Shown here: positions 21,243 through 30,411 of the stretch, piece after piece
Numbering within the stretch: the stretch's first letter is position 1
Layout of the letters: every line of letters starts with the position of its first letter
Source of the DNA: a virus
Length of the DNA stretch: 41,058 bases
IMG/VR virus record: IMGVR_UViG_3300028809_000035
Span: 1 to 41,058 of that record
Direction: 5' to 3' (one strand)
Translations under genes and position numbers: made by a program
The notes under the pieces: generated by a model
What the model saw: only the letters and a program-made list of their open reading frames with translations
Databases searched by the model: none
What the model was told of the DNA's origin: nothing

Positions 21243-21439
21243 AGAAGCAGAACGACGGGTTCCTGTACGTGCCGGTCACGCCCGGCGACACGCCGTGCAC
21301 GTGGCTTGCGAAGCCGACCGAGGCCGAGGCGTGGGCCGCGCTGCTGAAGGATGCAGCGCACATGCCGTACCGGACCATCGAGGGGTTCATCCTCCGCGGC
21401 TACACGATGGAGCGGTGGCCGGCCGACCTCGTGCCGTGA
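21239..21439 (+). CDS. Small hypothetical protein, 66 aa
   Basis: A short protein with the pattern PCTWLAKPTEAEAWAALLKD and TIEGFILRGYTMERW; the repeated aromatic/acidic helix and final strand recur in small phage proteins. Overlaps (ATGA and GTGA) couple it to both neighbours. Confidence 0.6.
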   Translation: MKKQNDGFLYVPVTPGDTPCTWLAKPTEAEAWAALLKDAAHMPYRTIEGFILRGYTMERWPADLVP

Positions 21440-21783
21440 AGCCGAGCGACGTTGCGATGACGCGCCCCTGCGCGCACTGCCCGTTCCTCCGCGAAGGTGC
21501 GATCGAGCTGATGCCCGGACGCCTCGACGGCATCGTGGCCGGCCTGCTCGCTGATGACCACGAGGGGTTCATCTGTCACGAGGTGGCGTATGCGCCCCGG
21601 CCGCGCCGGGTGCAGTGCGCCGGGGCCATGGTGATGCTGCTGAAGGCAGGCCAGCCGAGCGTGCTGATGCGCCTCGGCGCCGTCTACGGCCTCGTCGACT
21701 TCGAGGCCCTGCGCGACCAGGCCGACGACGTGATCGACCCGCCGTGCAGCGCCCCAAAAGGTGAAGGCCCGACCCTCGGGTAG
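21436..21783 (+). CDS. DUF6283-like cysteine-motif protein, 115 aa
   Basis: RPCAHCPFLREGAIELM at about 10-27, ICHE near 46 and CAGAMV near 61 match a small phage family with CxxCP(W/F) and CH...CxG motifs, probably binding a metal. The start is GTG 21436 by overlap, or ATG 21460 next to the conserved Cys motif. It is the last rightward gene, and its stop codon lies inside the loop of the convergent hairpin. Confidence 0.65.
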   Translation: MKPSDVAMTRPCAHCPFLREGAIELMPGRLDGIVAGLLADDHEGFICHEVAYAPRPRRVQCAGAMVMLLKAGQPSVLMRLGAVYGLVDFEALRDQADDVIDPPCSAPKGEGPTLG

Positions 21784-21797
21784 AGAGGCGGGCCTTC
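21763..21797 (-). terminator. Hairpin between the convergent arms, terminator for leftward transcription
   Basis: GAAGGCCCG (21763-21771) and CGGGCCTTC (21789-21797) form a perfect 9-bp stem with outer GCCCC/GGGGC support. Read leftward, it is followed by ACCTTTT, so it ends the long structural transcript. Read rightward, no T run follows, although it may still protect the early mRNA. Confidence 0.7.
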
Positions 21798-21890
21798 GGG
21801 GCACGTGATGCTTGGGGAAGCTCTGCACAGCCAGTTGGTAGCCGGTGCAGTGTAGCCGGGCCCCTGCAGGCCCACAAGCCCTTCAGCGGC
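21784..21890. other. Convergent intergenic stretch
   Basis: About 107 bases between the last rightward and last leftward genes. It holds the right half of the terminator stem and no gene or other signal that I can see. Confidence 0.5.
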
Positions 21891-22361
21891 TCACGTCAGA
21901 GGGGCCGGGCTGGTCGACGGCGCCGGGGCCTCTGCAGGCTCGGCATCGGCCGGGGCCGGTGCTGGTGCCGGCGCGGTGGCCGGCTTGGCGAGCGCCTCCT
22001 TGAGCTTGCCTTCGAGGACCACGATCTGCGCGCGGAGATCCTGCTCGACGCCATCGCGCCGCGACAGCTCGGTCGACACCTCGTGATCGCGCACGAGCCG
22101 CTGCTGGTCGCGCTCGTCGAGCTGCGCCAGGAGCGAGTCACGCTCCCGCAGCGCATCGACGTGCAGCACCTGCAGCGCGTCGGCCAGCGGGAAGCCCTGC
22201 TGTTCGGCCACCGCGACCGACAGCGCATCGCCTTCCCGGCTCGCGATGACCTTGCCATCTTCCAGCACCTCCTCGCTGAAGATCGCATGCGCCGCGTAAA
22301 GCTTGCCGTCCCTCCAGCGGAACAGCAGCTCGGTTGGGGTGGTGCGTTTTTCGAATGCCAT
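21891..22361 (-). CDS. Small protein after the tail fibre, 156 aa, coiled coil
   Basis: The N-terminal 50 residues (ELLFRWRDGKLYAAHAIF...) are compact; residues 75-130 form a charged coiled coil; and the end is a Pro/Ala repeat tail. It follows the fibre gene by 17 bases and is the last gene of the leftward transcript, the place of fibre assembly chaperones. A chaperone role is inferred from position only. Confidence 0.6.
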   Translation of the reverse strand: MAFEKRTTPTELLFRWRDGKLYAAHAIFSEEVLEDGKVIASREGDALSVAVAEQQGFPLADALQVLHVDALRERDSLLAQLDERDQQRLVRDHEVSTELSRRDGVEQDLRAQIVVLEGKLKEALAKPATAPAPAPAPADAEPAEAPAPSTSPAPLT

Positions 22362-22378
22362 GGTGTTCTCCTGTCGGG

Positions 22379-23734
22379 TTAACCGATGCGCCAGTCGGCG
22401 CCGTTGCTGAAGACCGGAAGCTTGTTTGCGCCGCCGCCGACCGGGACCGAGTTGAAGACGGTCGCGTTCGCATCGCTGACCATGGCGGTGCCGTTGATCC
22501 ACGACACCGCAGACGGCAGCGTGGCGACGGTGTAGGAGCGCCGGACGATCGGGGCGCTCATTACCAAGCCGCCGGACACCTCGACGGTGCCGTCCAGAAT
22601 GATGCCGTAGCCGACCCGCGGCTTGATGGACGTTCGGCCGTCGCCGAGCTGTTCGATGATCGAGTCGTCGCTCGCCACGTCACCGACAGAGCCGAGGCGC
22701 AGCGCGCGGCTCCCGGCGTTGCCCGAGATGCGGACGCCATAAGCAGCACCCGCCCGAGGGGTGATCTGGAAGTGACCGTTGGTCGCGTTGTAGCCTGCGG
22801 TCGCGTAGACCGTCCCCACCGTGTCTCCGTACTGCAGGATCTCGGCGAAGTAGGACCGGGGCGTGAGCGACTTGACGCCCCAATTGTTCGCGCCGCGCGT
22901 CAGGTTCAGGATCAGCGCGCCGTACATGCTGGTGATGGCGCCGGCCCCGAGCGGGTTGTTCACCTTGACGCCGCTCGCCTCCGTGATCGTGCCGGCCGTC
23001 GCATCGATCTGCGACCAGAAGCTCGACAGCACGCCGATCGTGCCCGCGGTGCCGTAGTGCGGATAACTCTGGTAGCTGTGGTGGTGGTCAGAGCCGTTGA
23101 CACCGATGAACTTGATGTTGTCGTTGAAGCTCGCGTGCCCCTGGAAGCCCACGCCCGCATAGTTCACCGTCGAGTCGTCGGCGAACGCGTAGTGGGCGTG
23201 CTCGGTGATCGTCTCCAGCGCGTAGAACAGCGAGCTACCCGGGCCCGGCGACCACAGCCAGTTGCCGGTGCGGAAGCCCTGCGCGCGGATGTTGCCGGCG
23301 AAGTTCGTCACCAGCTCCTGCCGCAGCCCGTACACGCTGTCGGCGCCGGTCGGCGTGCGCTGCCAGCCGGTCACGTTGTCGAGGAAGGTCACGAGGTCGC
23401 CGACGATGGTGTTCTGCCCGGCCACGCCGGTCCAGCTCGCGTGAATCACGCCGGACACCGAGGAGGCCCACTGATCGCCTCGCTGCGGGCCGGGCGGCGC
23501 CGGTTGCGTCAGATCGCGCGTCCCCTTGTAGTAGATCGCGCCGGGCAGGTTCGCGCCCGCGAAGGGCAGCTCGCTGTAGCGCCGGCCACCGTTCCCAATT
23601 TTGAAGCGCGGCGCGGTGCTCGGCGAGGAGGGCCGCTCGATCGCCACCTCACCGTCACCGAGCACCAGGTCGGAGGTGTTCCACTCGGCCGAGGTGCCGA
23701 TGATCGACCGCGTGCGGGCCAGGATGTCTGCCAT
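22379..23734 (-). CDS. Tail fibre / receptor-binding protein
   Basis: A 451-residue protein. Residues 1-60 (RSIIGTSAEWNTSDLVLGDG, then FKIGNGGRRYSELP) resemble the Mtd-type N-terminal domain that attaches fibres to the tail tip. The middle is beta-rich, Gly/Asn/Thr-rich and likely a trimeric fibre, with His-rich GSDHHHSY. The end (VATLPSAVSWINGTAMVSD then GGGANKLPVFSNGADWRIG) is a common C-terminal fibre module. It should set host specificity. The gene lies 11 bases behind the tip protein gene. Confidence 0.75.
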   Translation of the reverse strand: MADILARTRSIIGTSAEWNTSDLVLGDGEVAIERPSSPSTAPRFKIGNGGRRYSELPFAGANLPGAIYYKGTRDLTQPAPPGPQRGDQWASSVSGVIHASWTGVAGQNTIVGDLVTFLDNVTGWQRTPTGADSVYGLRQELVTNFAGNIRAQGFRTGNWLWSPGPGSSLFYALETITEHAHYAFADDSTVNYAGVGFQGHASFNDNIKFIGVNGSDHHHSYQSYPHYGTAGTIGVLSSFWSQIDATAGTITEASGVKVNNPLGAGAITSMYGALILNLTRGANNWGVKSLTPRSYFAEILQYGDTVGTVYATAGYNATNGHFQITPRAGAAYGVRISGNAGSRALRLGSVGDVASDDSIIEQLGDGRTSIKPRVGYGIILDGTVEVSGGLVMSAPIVRRSYTVATLPSAVSWINGTAMVSDANATVFNSVPVGGGANKLPVFSNGADWRIG

Positions 23735-23745
23735 GTCGTTCTCCT

Positions 23746-24279
23746 TCAGGCCACCGTGACGGGCTTCGCCACGGTTCCCGGTTGCGTGAGGTCAGTGGGC
23801 GACGTGAGCGGCGTGCCGCCGAGCACCCAATCGAGGGAAGGCGCGAGCGGCGAACCGCCGACAATCCACTTGCCCGCGAAGACGGGAGCGATCTGCTCGG
23901 CCGTGGGCAGGTACTCGGCTTCGACGCGCACGCGCCACCACCAGAGCCGATGCACCGGCAGCAGTTCGGCGCGCGGGTCGCTCATGAAGCGCACCGCAAT
24001 GGCCGCGGTGTTCACCCCGAGGCGGCTCGCCACGAGGCCGGGCAGTTTCATGTTGACCCAGTCGTCCCAGGCGTTCTCGTTCACCCAGGTCAGCCACCCG
24101 GCATAGTCCGGCTGCTCGATCATGAAGGTGAGCGCGATGCGCGTGGGCAGCATGCGGTGCGTGCGCCGCTGCCGCGAGTTGCCCGCCTCCATGGGCGTGC
24201 GCACCAGGCCCGCGCTCATGTCCTGGCTGTGCCCCTCAATGCGCGACGGGCACGGGAAACTGGCCGGATAGTCGATCAT
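23746..24279 (-). CDS. Tail tip-associated protein, 177 aa
   Basis: A basic N-terminal half with MLPTRIALTFMIEQPDYAGW and a Trp-rich RLWWWRVRVEAEYLP near the middle mark it as a structural protein found next to the tip protein in similar phages. Its precise place in the virion is unknown. ATG 24279 forms a TGATG overlap with the tip gene stop, and GTG 24282 is an alternative. It ends 11 bases before the fibre gene. Confidence 0.6.
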   Translation of the reverse strand: MIDYPASFPCPSRIEGHSQDMSAGLVRTPMEAGNSRQRRTHRMLPTRIALTFMIEQPDYAGWLTWVNENAWDDWVNMKLPGLVASRLGVNTAAIAVRFMSDPRAELLPVHRLWWWRVRVEAEYLPTAEQIAPVFAGKWIVGGSPLAPSLDWVLGGTPLTSPTDLTQPGTVAKPVTVA

Positions 24280-26741
24280 CACGCGCCTCCTTGATGTGGC
24301 GCGGCCCGGTCCCACACGGACGGCGCGTAGTTGATCGCCTCGATGGTCACGGTCGTGCCGCTCGGGGCCATGCGCTGCACGGTCCAGTCGGTGACCTCGG
24401 TGCCCACGACGCCGAACGCGAGGTGCGTCGGCTCGCTCGGCGATCGCGAGTCGCGGATGGCGAACGGTGCAGCCCCGGGCAGGACGAGGATGTCTGCGCG
24501 CGCTCCCTGCGTGACACCGACTACGGTGTGCGGCTGGCCCCTCGGGTCGCGCAGCAGCACCGCGTGCGGCCCGCCCGTCCAGTCCATCGGCACGGAGAGC
24601 TGCAGCGCGAGGCCCTCGGCGCGCACGACCCACGCAGCGGCGCCCCACCGCATCGTGCGCGACTGGATGCCGATGCGCTGGCCCGGCAGGCAATTGAGCC
24701 CTTCCAGCTCCGTCGCGAAGGTGGCCGTGGTGCGCTGGAGCTGGCGGCGGTCCATGATGAGGTTCGCATGCTGCTCCGCGACCTCGCGCGAGGTGCAGCC
24801 GAACAGCGTCATGGACTGGTAGTCGGGCGCGTTGACTGGCTCGAAGACGGCATCGGCCGAGAAGGTGCGCGGGTCGCGGAACTCCACGCGGGCGCCGGCA
24901 GGGGTGCCCGCACGGTCCCACTGGTGCGTGACCTGCAGCGAGCCGGCCACCGTGTTCACGTCGGTGAACAACTGCACCCGCACCGGCTGCGGCGCGTCCT
25001 CGATGACGGACATGCGCGAGCCCACGGGCAGCGGCGCCGCGCTCACGGTCTGCACCGACAGGGTGAGCGCCTCCCACACCGTAGACGGCTGATCGAACAC
25101 CGCGTTGAACCCGTTGTGGTACGCCCACTTGGCGCGCAGCGTGGCGAGCAGCGGCAGGTCCAGCTCCTCGTTGTTGACGGGGCGGTTGCCACCGTAGGCC
25201 GCGGTGAGGATGTCGACGAATGCGTCGGCCGGGTTCACCGTTGCGGCGGTCGCGCCGACCCCGAGCGGGGCCAGCTTGCGCGTGACGCGGAAGCGGATGC
25301 TCGACGCCGCATCGCTGGCGATGCCGTTCGATGCGCGCAGAGTCACCGCGGCCATCGTCACGTCACCGTACACGGGCAGCACGATCAGCTCGTCCAGTTC
25401 GAACTTGAGCCCGGTCCAGTGAACGCGGTCGAGCGTGCCGGCGCGCCCGTCGCTGTCGGTCGAGCGCGAGGCGCGCACCCTGTAGCGGCCGAGCGGGACC
25501 ACCCGCTTGCGCGTGAAGCGCAGCGCCGTGTTCGTCTTGCCGAGGAAGCTCTCGTCATAACCGACCGTCGGGCCGATGTCTGCACCGCTGTCGTCGATCG
25601 GCGTGTACTCCACGCGCACCGTGATCGCGCGGTCGCCGAGGTTCCCGCCGCTGTCCATGATCGCCAGCCCGCCGATGAACACGAGGTCCAGCTCGATCGA
25701 GCGGCCGGCCTGCCCCGGCTTGCAGGTCTCGAAGGGGCCGACCCACTTCGTGATGCCGATCGTGGTGCTCCCCGGCGGCGGGATGAGCGAGCCGGCCGGC
25801 ACCGGGTCGCCGGGGACGTACGGCGTCGAGACGAAGGTGTTGAGCTGCCAGATTTCCGGGTCGACGTTGAGCTGGTACATCACGGCCTGCACTGTGGTGC
25901 CGAACGGCGGGTCGTCGGGCAGGATGGCGAGCTGCGTGGTCAAGTCCCAGGCGCCCGTCAGATCGTAGGCCGGCGGCGACGGTGGGAAGCCGTTGTGGGC
26001 CTCCTGCGCCGTCAGCGCCCAATACCACGTCGAAGGCGTCTGGTTGCTCGTCTCGTTCGGTGCGAGCAGCTCTTGGTCGGCCACGTCGACCGAGGTGGAG
26101 ACGTTCTCGCGCACGCCGGTCGCCTCTTGAATCACTCCGAACGTCGACGCGTGCGCGGCCGGGCTGAAGATCTCGTAGCGCACCACCTCGGGCGGAAGCG
26201 CGGACGAGTCCGAGTCGCCCACCAGCATCGCGTGCACGTCGTAGTCGCCCTGGCCGATGCACAGCAGCGCCTTCAGGTACTGCTCGTTGTTCTCGTACTC
26301 GGTGTACGGCTGCGCCGCATAGTCGGGCAGCGTGAGCACCGAGCCGTAGGCGACCGGGATTGGTTCGCCGAGGCGCGCGGTGTTCTTCGGCGGCGCGATG
26401 CCGTAGACCTGGGACGGGCTCGGGGTGTTGCCCGCCGAGGGCCGCTTAGGGCCGAAGATCAGGTTCAGCGCGTAGGAGATGGCCGCGGCGATCAGCGCCT
26501 GGGCGATGTAGACCAGAGCCCACTGCCCGGGGCGGTGGACCACGAGGATCTGGTCTCCCACCTCGACGCGGTAGCCCTCGGCCTCGATCGCCTTCCCGTG
26601 CACGTAGACGAACTGCTGGAGCGATCCGCGCACGGGCTCGTGCTCGGCGAGCCACGCGCCCAGCTCGGTGCCCTCCTCGATGTCGTGGATGCGGCGCCGC
26701 GTCGTGTCCAGCGGGTTGTAGAGAACGATCAGGTGCGCCAT
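24279..26741 (-). CDS. Tail tip protein, lambda J-like central fibre
   Basis: An 820-residue tip protein. The N-terminus (1-100) resembles the beta-grasp/hydrophobic part seen in phage tip proteins, including VYIAQALIAAAISYALNLIFG (in parts), a segment likely buried or membrane-contacting. A SPSQVYGIAPPKNTARLGEPIPVAYG motif (in parts) marks the J-type family. Long beta domains follow, including fibronectin-like regions. It should cap the tail and touch the cell. It lies between the NlpC/P60-like peptidase gene and the tip-associated gene, the normal order. Confidence 0.8.
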   Translation of the reverse strand: MAHLIVLYNPLDTTRRRIHDIEEGTELGAWLAEHEPVRGSLQQFVYVHGKAIEAEGYRVEVGDQILVVHRPGQWALVYIAQALIAAAISYALNLIFGPKRPSAGNTPSPSQVYGIAPPKNTARLGEPIPVAYGSVLTLPDYAAQPYTEYENNEQYLKALLCIGQGDYDVHAMLVGDSDSSALPPEVVRYEIFSPAAHASTFGVIQEATGVRENVSTSVDVADQELLAPNETSNQTPSTWYWALTAQEAHNGFPPSPPAYDLTGAWDLTTQLAILPDDPPFGTTVQAVMYQLNVDPEIWQLNTFVSTPYVPGDPVPAGSLIPPPGSTTIGITKWVGPFETCKPGQAGRSIELDLVFIGGLAIMDSGGNLGDRAITVRVEYTPIDDSGADIGPTVGYDESFLGKTNTALRFTRKRVVPLGRYRVRASRSTDSDGRAGTLDRVHWTGLKFELDELIVLPVYGDVTMAAVTLRASNGIASDAASSIRFRVTRKLAPLGVGATAATVNPADAFVDILTAAYGGNRPVNNEELDLPLLATLRAKWAYHNGFNAVFDQPSTVWEALTLSVQTVSAAPLPVGSRMSVIEDAPQPVRVQLFTDVNTVAGSLQVTHQWDRAGTPAGARVEFRDPRTFSADAVFEPVNAPDYQSMTLFGCTSREVAEQHANLIMDRRQLQRTTATFATELEGLNCLPGQRIGIQSRTMRWGAAAWVVRAEGLALQLSVPMDWTGGPHAVLLRDPRGQPHTVVGVTQGARADILVLPGAAPFAIRDSRSPSEPTHLAFGVVGTEVTDWTVQRMAPSGTTVTIEAINYAPSVWDRAAPHQGGA

Positions 26742-27106
26742 GCGAACGCCTCCAGATCGGTGAAGTGCGTGGCGTAGTCGCTCGGGCGCATCGCCACCAC
26801 GCCCGAGAAGCGCTGCGACGTGACCGCGAACCCGTGCGCCATGATGGCGATGTGGCCCGCGCGCTCGCTCATCAGCAGCACGCCGTCGGCCAGCTCGGTG
26901 GTGCGCACGCAGTGAACGGGGAAGGCTTCGCCCATTAGCGCGCGCTGACGGCTGCGCGTCATCTCATCGCTCGCCCAATCGGGCAGCGGCAGACCAGGCC
27001 GCATGCGCTGCAGCACCTCGCGCACGAGCCCCCAGCAGTCGTAGGCGTCGGGGCCCCGCGCGCCGAGGCGCCAGGGCTTTCCGATGAGGTCGTTGATGTC
27101 GGTCAT
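26729..27106 (-). CDS. NlpC/P60-like tail peptidase (lambda K-like)
   Basis: A 125-residue protein with the catalytic Cys in AYDCWGLVREVL (about 23) and the catalytic His in AGHIAIM near 80. It should cut peptide stems of peptidoglycan during entry or help assemble the tip. The ATG at 27106 overlaps the upstream stop. It lacks the JAMM protease domain present in lambda K. Confidence 0.75.
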   Translation of the reverse strand: MTDINDLIGKPWRLGARGPDAYDCWGLVREVLQRMRPGLPLPDWASDEMTRSRQRALMGEAFPVHCVRTTELADGVLLMSERAGHIAIMAHGFAVTSQRFSGVVAMRPSDYATHFTDLEAFAWRT

Positions 27107-27597
27107 CGGTCGAGCCCCGGGAAGTGCTGAACGTCGTACCACACGCCTGGGAAGCGGCGGTTCAGCACGTCACTGCGGCCGGCCACGCCGCTCACGGCCT
27201 CCTCGGTGATCTGGATGGCGTTGAACACGAGCCGCACCGGAGCAGACTGCGGCGCGCCTGGGTCGCTGCCGAGGAACTCGCGGTAGACGGCCTCGATGCT
27301 TGTGCTCGGGTCCGCGTGCGCGGCCCGCACGGCGTCGGCGATTTCCTGGTCCGCGTTCGTGAGCGTGATCTGCATGTCCTGCTGGCCGGCGCCGTCGACG
27401 GTCGGCAGGATGACGCCGAAGGGGAACGGGTTGAACGTCACCGTGGGCCCCGACTCCAGCGTCGTCGTGAAGGCGCGCGGGTAGTTCGTGAGGTAGTACG
27501 GCGCCGCCCACAGCGGATGCGACAGCTCCAGCGTTTGAAGGATAGTCTCGCCCGAGGGCGCCGACGCGCGTGCTTCCTGAAGTGCAACGGTTGCCAT
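27103..27597 (-). CDS. Tail protein, DUF1833-like, 164 aa
   Basis: The sequence has the beta-rich pattern of minor tail proteins that follow tape measure genes: TILQTLELSHPLWAAPYYLTNYP (in parts), TFNPFPFGV and DMQITLTNADQEI. The family is DUF1833-like, with a role at the distal tail. It starts 10 bases after the tape measure stop and overlaps the peptidase start. Confidence 0.75.
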   Translation of the reverse strand: MATVALQEARASAPSGETILQTLELSHPLWAAPYYLTNYPRAFTTTLESGPTVTFNPFPFGVILPTVDGAGQQDMQITLTNADQEIADAVRAAHADPSTSIEAVYREFLGSDPGAPQSAPVRLVFNAIQITEEAVSGVAGRSDVLNRRFPGVWYDVQHFPGLDR

Positions 27598-27606
27598 GGC
27601 GCTTCC

Positions 27607-29664
27607 TCAGAACGCCGCAGCGCTGCCGCGGCTCAGACCCCACGCGCGCTCGGCCGCGGTGGCGAAGTCGTTGCCCCCGCGCATCACGTCAGCGGCGAGC
27701 GATGCCTTGATCTCGTCGATCGTGATCGTGAGCCCCCCGTTCGTCTGTTGCGTGCTGACCGACACGGGCGCGTTGTTGTTGATCGTCACGTTCAGCGCGG
27801 GCTGTTGCGCGACGATCCCGAGGTCGCCCGAGGCCGTGCGCTGCAGCGGCATGATGGCCTCGGGGCCGGCCTCGCCAGCGAGCGCCATGGGGAAGGTGGT
27901 CGGCCGCGTGAGCACGCCGCCCTTGGCGAAGGGGACGACGGCGCCGGAGTCGAAGGCGAGGCCGAGACGCCCCGCAGCGCCACCACCACCGCCGGATGCA
28001 CCTCCGAACGCGTTGGTCAGTGCGTCGATGATGTACTTCTTAGCCCACAGCTTGAGCAGCTCCGCGATGATGGACTGGACCATGCGCTTGAACAGATCTT
28101 CGACATCGGCGGTGCCGCTGGCGAGGTTGTCGAAGAAGTTTTCGAACCCCTGCGTCAGCACGTCCACCTCTGATGTTTGCTTGGCGATGGTCTCGCCTGC
28201 CACCGCGGTGGTGGTCGCCACTTCGAGCTGCGAGCGGGCATAGGCGCGCTGCGCTTCGGTGGCGTTCGCGTACACGTCCGAGGTTTCGTCGAGGAGGTCA
28301 ACGAGGTACTGCTGCCGGGCCCCCTCCTCCTCGATCCTGTCGAGCCGCTCCTCGGCGGCGCGGTCGACTTCGAGGATCGCCTTCTCGTAGGCCGAGAGCT
28401 TCGAGGTGCGGGCCACGAGCGCCTCGTCCGCGCGCTTCTGCGCGTCCTCGGCAATGCGTGCCTGCTCGGCGAGCTGCTTCCACGCTTCGTCCTCGACCTT
28501 CTGGTGCTCGCGGATTGCCTTCGTCCGCGCGGCCAGCGCCTTCGCGGCGGCGGCGTCGGCCTCGCGCTGTTTCTTGGCGAGCGCCTCGGCAGCGGCTGCA
28601 GCCTTGAGCGCCGCGCTCGCAGGCCCGTCGCCCGCGGTGTCCTGCGGCGCGCCGGCCTTCGTCGATTCCCTGAAGCTCTTGTAGTCGGCTTCGAGCTTCT
28701 TGAGTTTTTCGTTCGTCGTGCGGTCGAGCGCGTTGATGTCCTCGACCAGCGCCGTGAAGATGGTGCCGGCCTGACCAGGGTTCGCCGCTGCCGCAGCAAC
28801 TGCACCGATGACCAGACCGAAGGCCTTGAGGGTCGCGCCCGCCTTGAGCGCCACGCCCGTGAGGTTCACGAGTACCTCGCCGATCGCGTCTCCGGTTTCG
28901 ACGAAGCCGTCGCCCGTGCTGGCCGAGTCGACGAAGCTCTGGCTGATGGCCTGCAGCGCCGGAAGCAGGCCGGCGGTGATCTGCTTCATCACGCCGCCCA
29001 TCACGCCTTCGAGGCGCGACAGGTTGTCGTTGAACGCCTCAGCGGCCTTGAGCGTGCCGCCACTGAGAACGACGCCGTAGCGCTCGGCCTCGTCCGTCAA
29101 TTCCTTGAGGCCCGCGCTGCCACCGTTCAGGAGCGGAATCAGATCCTTACCGGCCTTGCCGAAAATCTCGATCGCAAGCGCGGTCTTCTCGATGCCGTCG
29201 GGCATCTTGGCGAACTCGTCTGCGATCTTGTCGAGCGCCTGCACCGGGCTGTCGCCGGACTGCACGCCGATCGCGCGCAGCGCCTTGTGCGCGCCGGTCG
29301 TGCCGGTTTCGAGGTCCGCCATCGAGACCGCGAGCTTGCCGATCGACTTGTCGAGGTCTTCGGCCGAGAGCCCCGAGAGGTCCGCAGCGTAGCGCAGCTT
29401 CTGCAGGTCTTCGGCCGCGATGCCCACCTTCGACACGCTCTTGGACAGCTCGTCCATCGCATCGATGTTCGACTTGATCGACGAGAGGACGGTGCCCACG
29501 GTGAAGCCTGCGGCGAGCGCGCCGGCTACCTTTTTGATCGAGGCCGCGGCGGCGTCGAAGCGCTTTTCCGCGTCCTGGGTGGACTTGGCGATGGCGTTCA
29601 GGTCGCGGGCCGCTTGCGCGCCGTCGACCGTCAGCTTGTAGATCCGTTCGATGGTGTCGGCCAC
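27607..29664 (-). CDS. Tape measure protein
   Basis: A 685-residue tape measure protein. Residues 1-150 are an assembly domain; hydrophobic helices lie around 270-310; a long Ala/Lys/Glu coiled coil covers about 340-470; and the C-terminal part has Gly-rich AFGGASGGGGGAAG and AKGGVLTRPTTFP, which is characteristic of the family. Tail length scales with this protein; by the usual rule of about 0.15 nm per residue the tail would be near 100 nm. It is preceded by chaperone genes and followed by tip genes, as usual. Confidence 0.9.
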   Translation of the reverse strand: MADTIERIYKLTVDGAQAARDLNAIAKSTQDAEKRFDAAAASIKKVAGALAAGFTVGTVLSSIKSNIDAMDELSKSVSKVGIAAEDLQKLRYAADLSGLSAEDLDKSIGKLAVSMADLETGTTGAHKALRAIGVQSGDSPVQALDKIADEFAKMPDGIEKTALAIEIFGKAGKDLIPLLNGGSAGLKELTDEAERYGVVLSGGTLKAAEAFNDNLSRLEGVMGGVMKQITAGLLPALQAISQSFVDSASTGDGFVETGDAIGEVLVNLTGVALKAGATLKAFGLVIGAVAAAAANPGQAGTIFTALVEDINALDRTTNEKLKKLEADYKSFRESTKAGAPQDTAGDGPASAALKAAAAAEALAKKQREADAAAAKALAARTKAIREHQKVEDEAWKQLAEQARIAEDAQKRADEALVARTSKLSAYEKAILEVDRAAEERLDRIEEEGARQQYLVDLLDETSDVYANATEAQRAYARSQLEVATTTAVAGETIAKQTSEVDVLTQGFENFFDNLASGTADVEDLFKRMVQSIIAELLKLWAKKYIIDALTNAFGGASGGGGGAAGRLGLAFDSGAVVPFAKGGVLTRPTTFPMALAGEAGPEAIMPLQRTASGDLGIVAQQPALNVTINNNAPVSVSTQQTNGGLTITIDEIKASLAADVMRGGNDFATAAERAWGLSRGSAAAF

Positions 29665-29668
29665 GGTG

Positions 29669-30406
29669 TCACCTCACGCGGAAGCGAGGCCGGATCGTGA
29701 TGACCCCGGTCCCGTGTGCATAAACCTCGCCGGCCACCGCGTGGCTCTTGGTGAACTCGGCGTAGACGGCAAATTGCTTGAACTCGCTGCGGCGGCGAAG
29801 GGCCGCGGTGGTGGCCGCGAGGAAGCCCATGCGCTGCTGTGACTTCGGCGGCGACTTCCTGCGGCCCGTGGCCTTCGGCGTGAGGCGCCCCGAGTTCGCC
29901 ACCGCGCGGTTCACCGCGGTCGCGTACGGCACTTGCGCCGGCACGAGCACGAGCTTGTCGCCCTGGCTCAAAGTGGAGGGCGGCGTGCCCGAGGTGACGA
30001 CCCGCGGCGAGCCACCGCGCGGGATGAAGCGCCACTCCCAATTGGCCTGCACGTTGGAGAGCCGGCCCGTGCGCAGCACCGTCGCGCGGCGGATGTTCGC
30101 CGCCAGCTCGGTCTCGGCCATCCGCATAGCTGCGCGGGCGAGCGCGGTGCCGAAGATGACCACGACCTTGCGCTCCACGGACTCGACCGGGCGGTTCGTC
30201 GTGTTGTCGACCTCGACGAGCTGCGGCGGGTTGCCCATGCGCTGCTGTTGCGCGGTGTCCTCGCGCGTGATGCCCACCAGCATCGAGTGCAGGTCGGCCT
30301 TCGACTGGATGTTGATTTCCGCCGCCAGCGTGGCGCGCGTGAACTGCTGACCGCCGAGGGTGGTGGTCTTGTTCTTCGAGATGACCGTCGGCATCGGGAA
30401 AGCCAT
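29669..30406 (-). CDS. HK97 gp10-like neck/tail completion protein
   Basis: A 245-residue basic protein with MAETELAANIRRATVLRTGRL and VPYATAVNRAVANSG segments, followed by a basic linker (about 185-205) and a beta-rich end. The pattern resembles HK97 gp10-type proteins, longer than usual. Normally this gene precedes the tail tube gene; here it follows the chaperones and directly precedes the tape measure, which is unusual. It ends four bases before that gene. Confidence 0.6.
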   Translation of the reverse strand: MAFPMPTVISKNKTTTLGGQQFTRATLAAEINIQSKADLHSMLVGITREDTAQQQRMGNPPQLVEVDNTTNRPVESVERKVVVIFGTALARAAMRMAETELAANIRRATVLRTGRLSNVQANWEWRFIPRGGSPRVVTSGTPPSTLSQGDKLVLVPAQVPYATAVNRAVANSGRLTPKATGRRKSPPKSQQRMGFLAATTAALRRRSEFKQFAVYAEFTKSHAVAGEVYAHGTGVITIRPRFRVR

Positions 30407-30411
30407 GGCCG

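Noticed and set aside
22334-24106. 590-residue frame opposite the tail fibre gene
   Set aside because: It has low-complexity Arg/Ala/Asp composition and runs across three real gene ends on the other strand, so it is a compositional shadow.
24291-26777. 828-residue frame on the + strand opposite the tail tip gene
   Set aside because: It is rich in Arg, Ala, Val and His with no domain pattern, as expected from the antisense of a GC-rich gene; the tip protein on the other strand is clearly real.
28177-29700. 507-residue frame opposite the tape measure gene
   Set aside because: It has Arg/Leu/Val/Glu-rich antisense composition with no recognisable motif; the tape measure on the other strand is certain.
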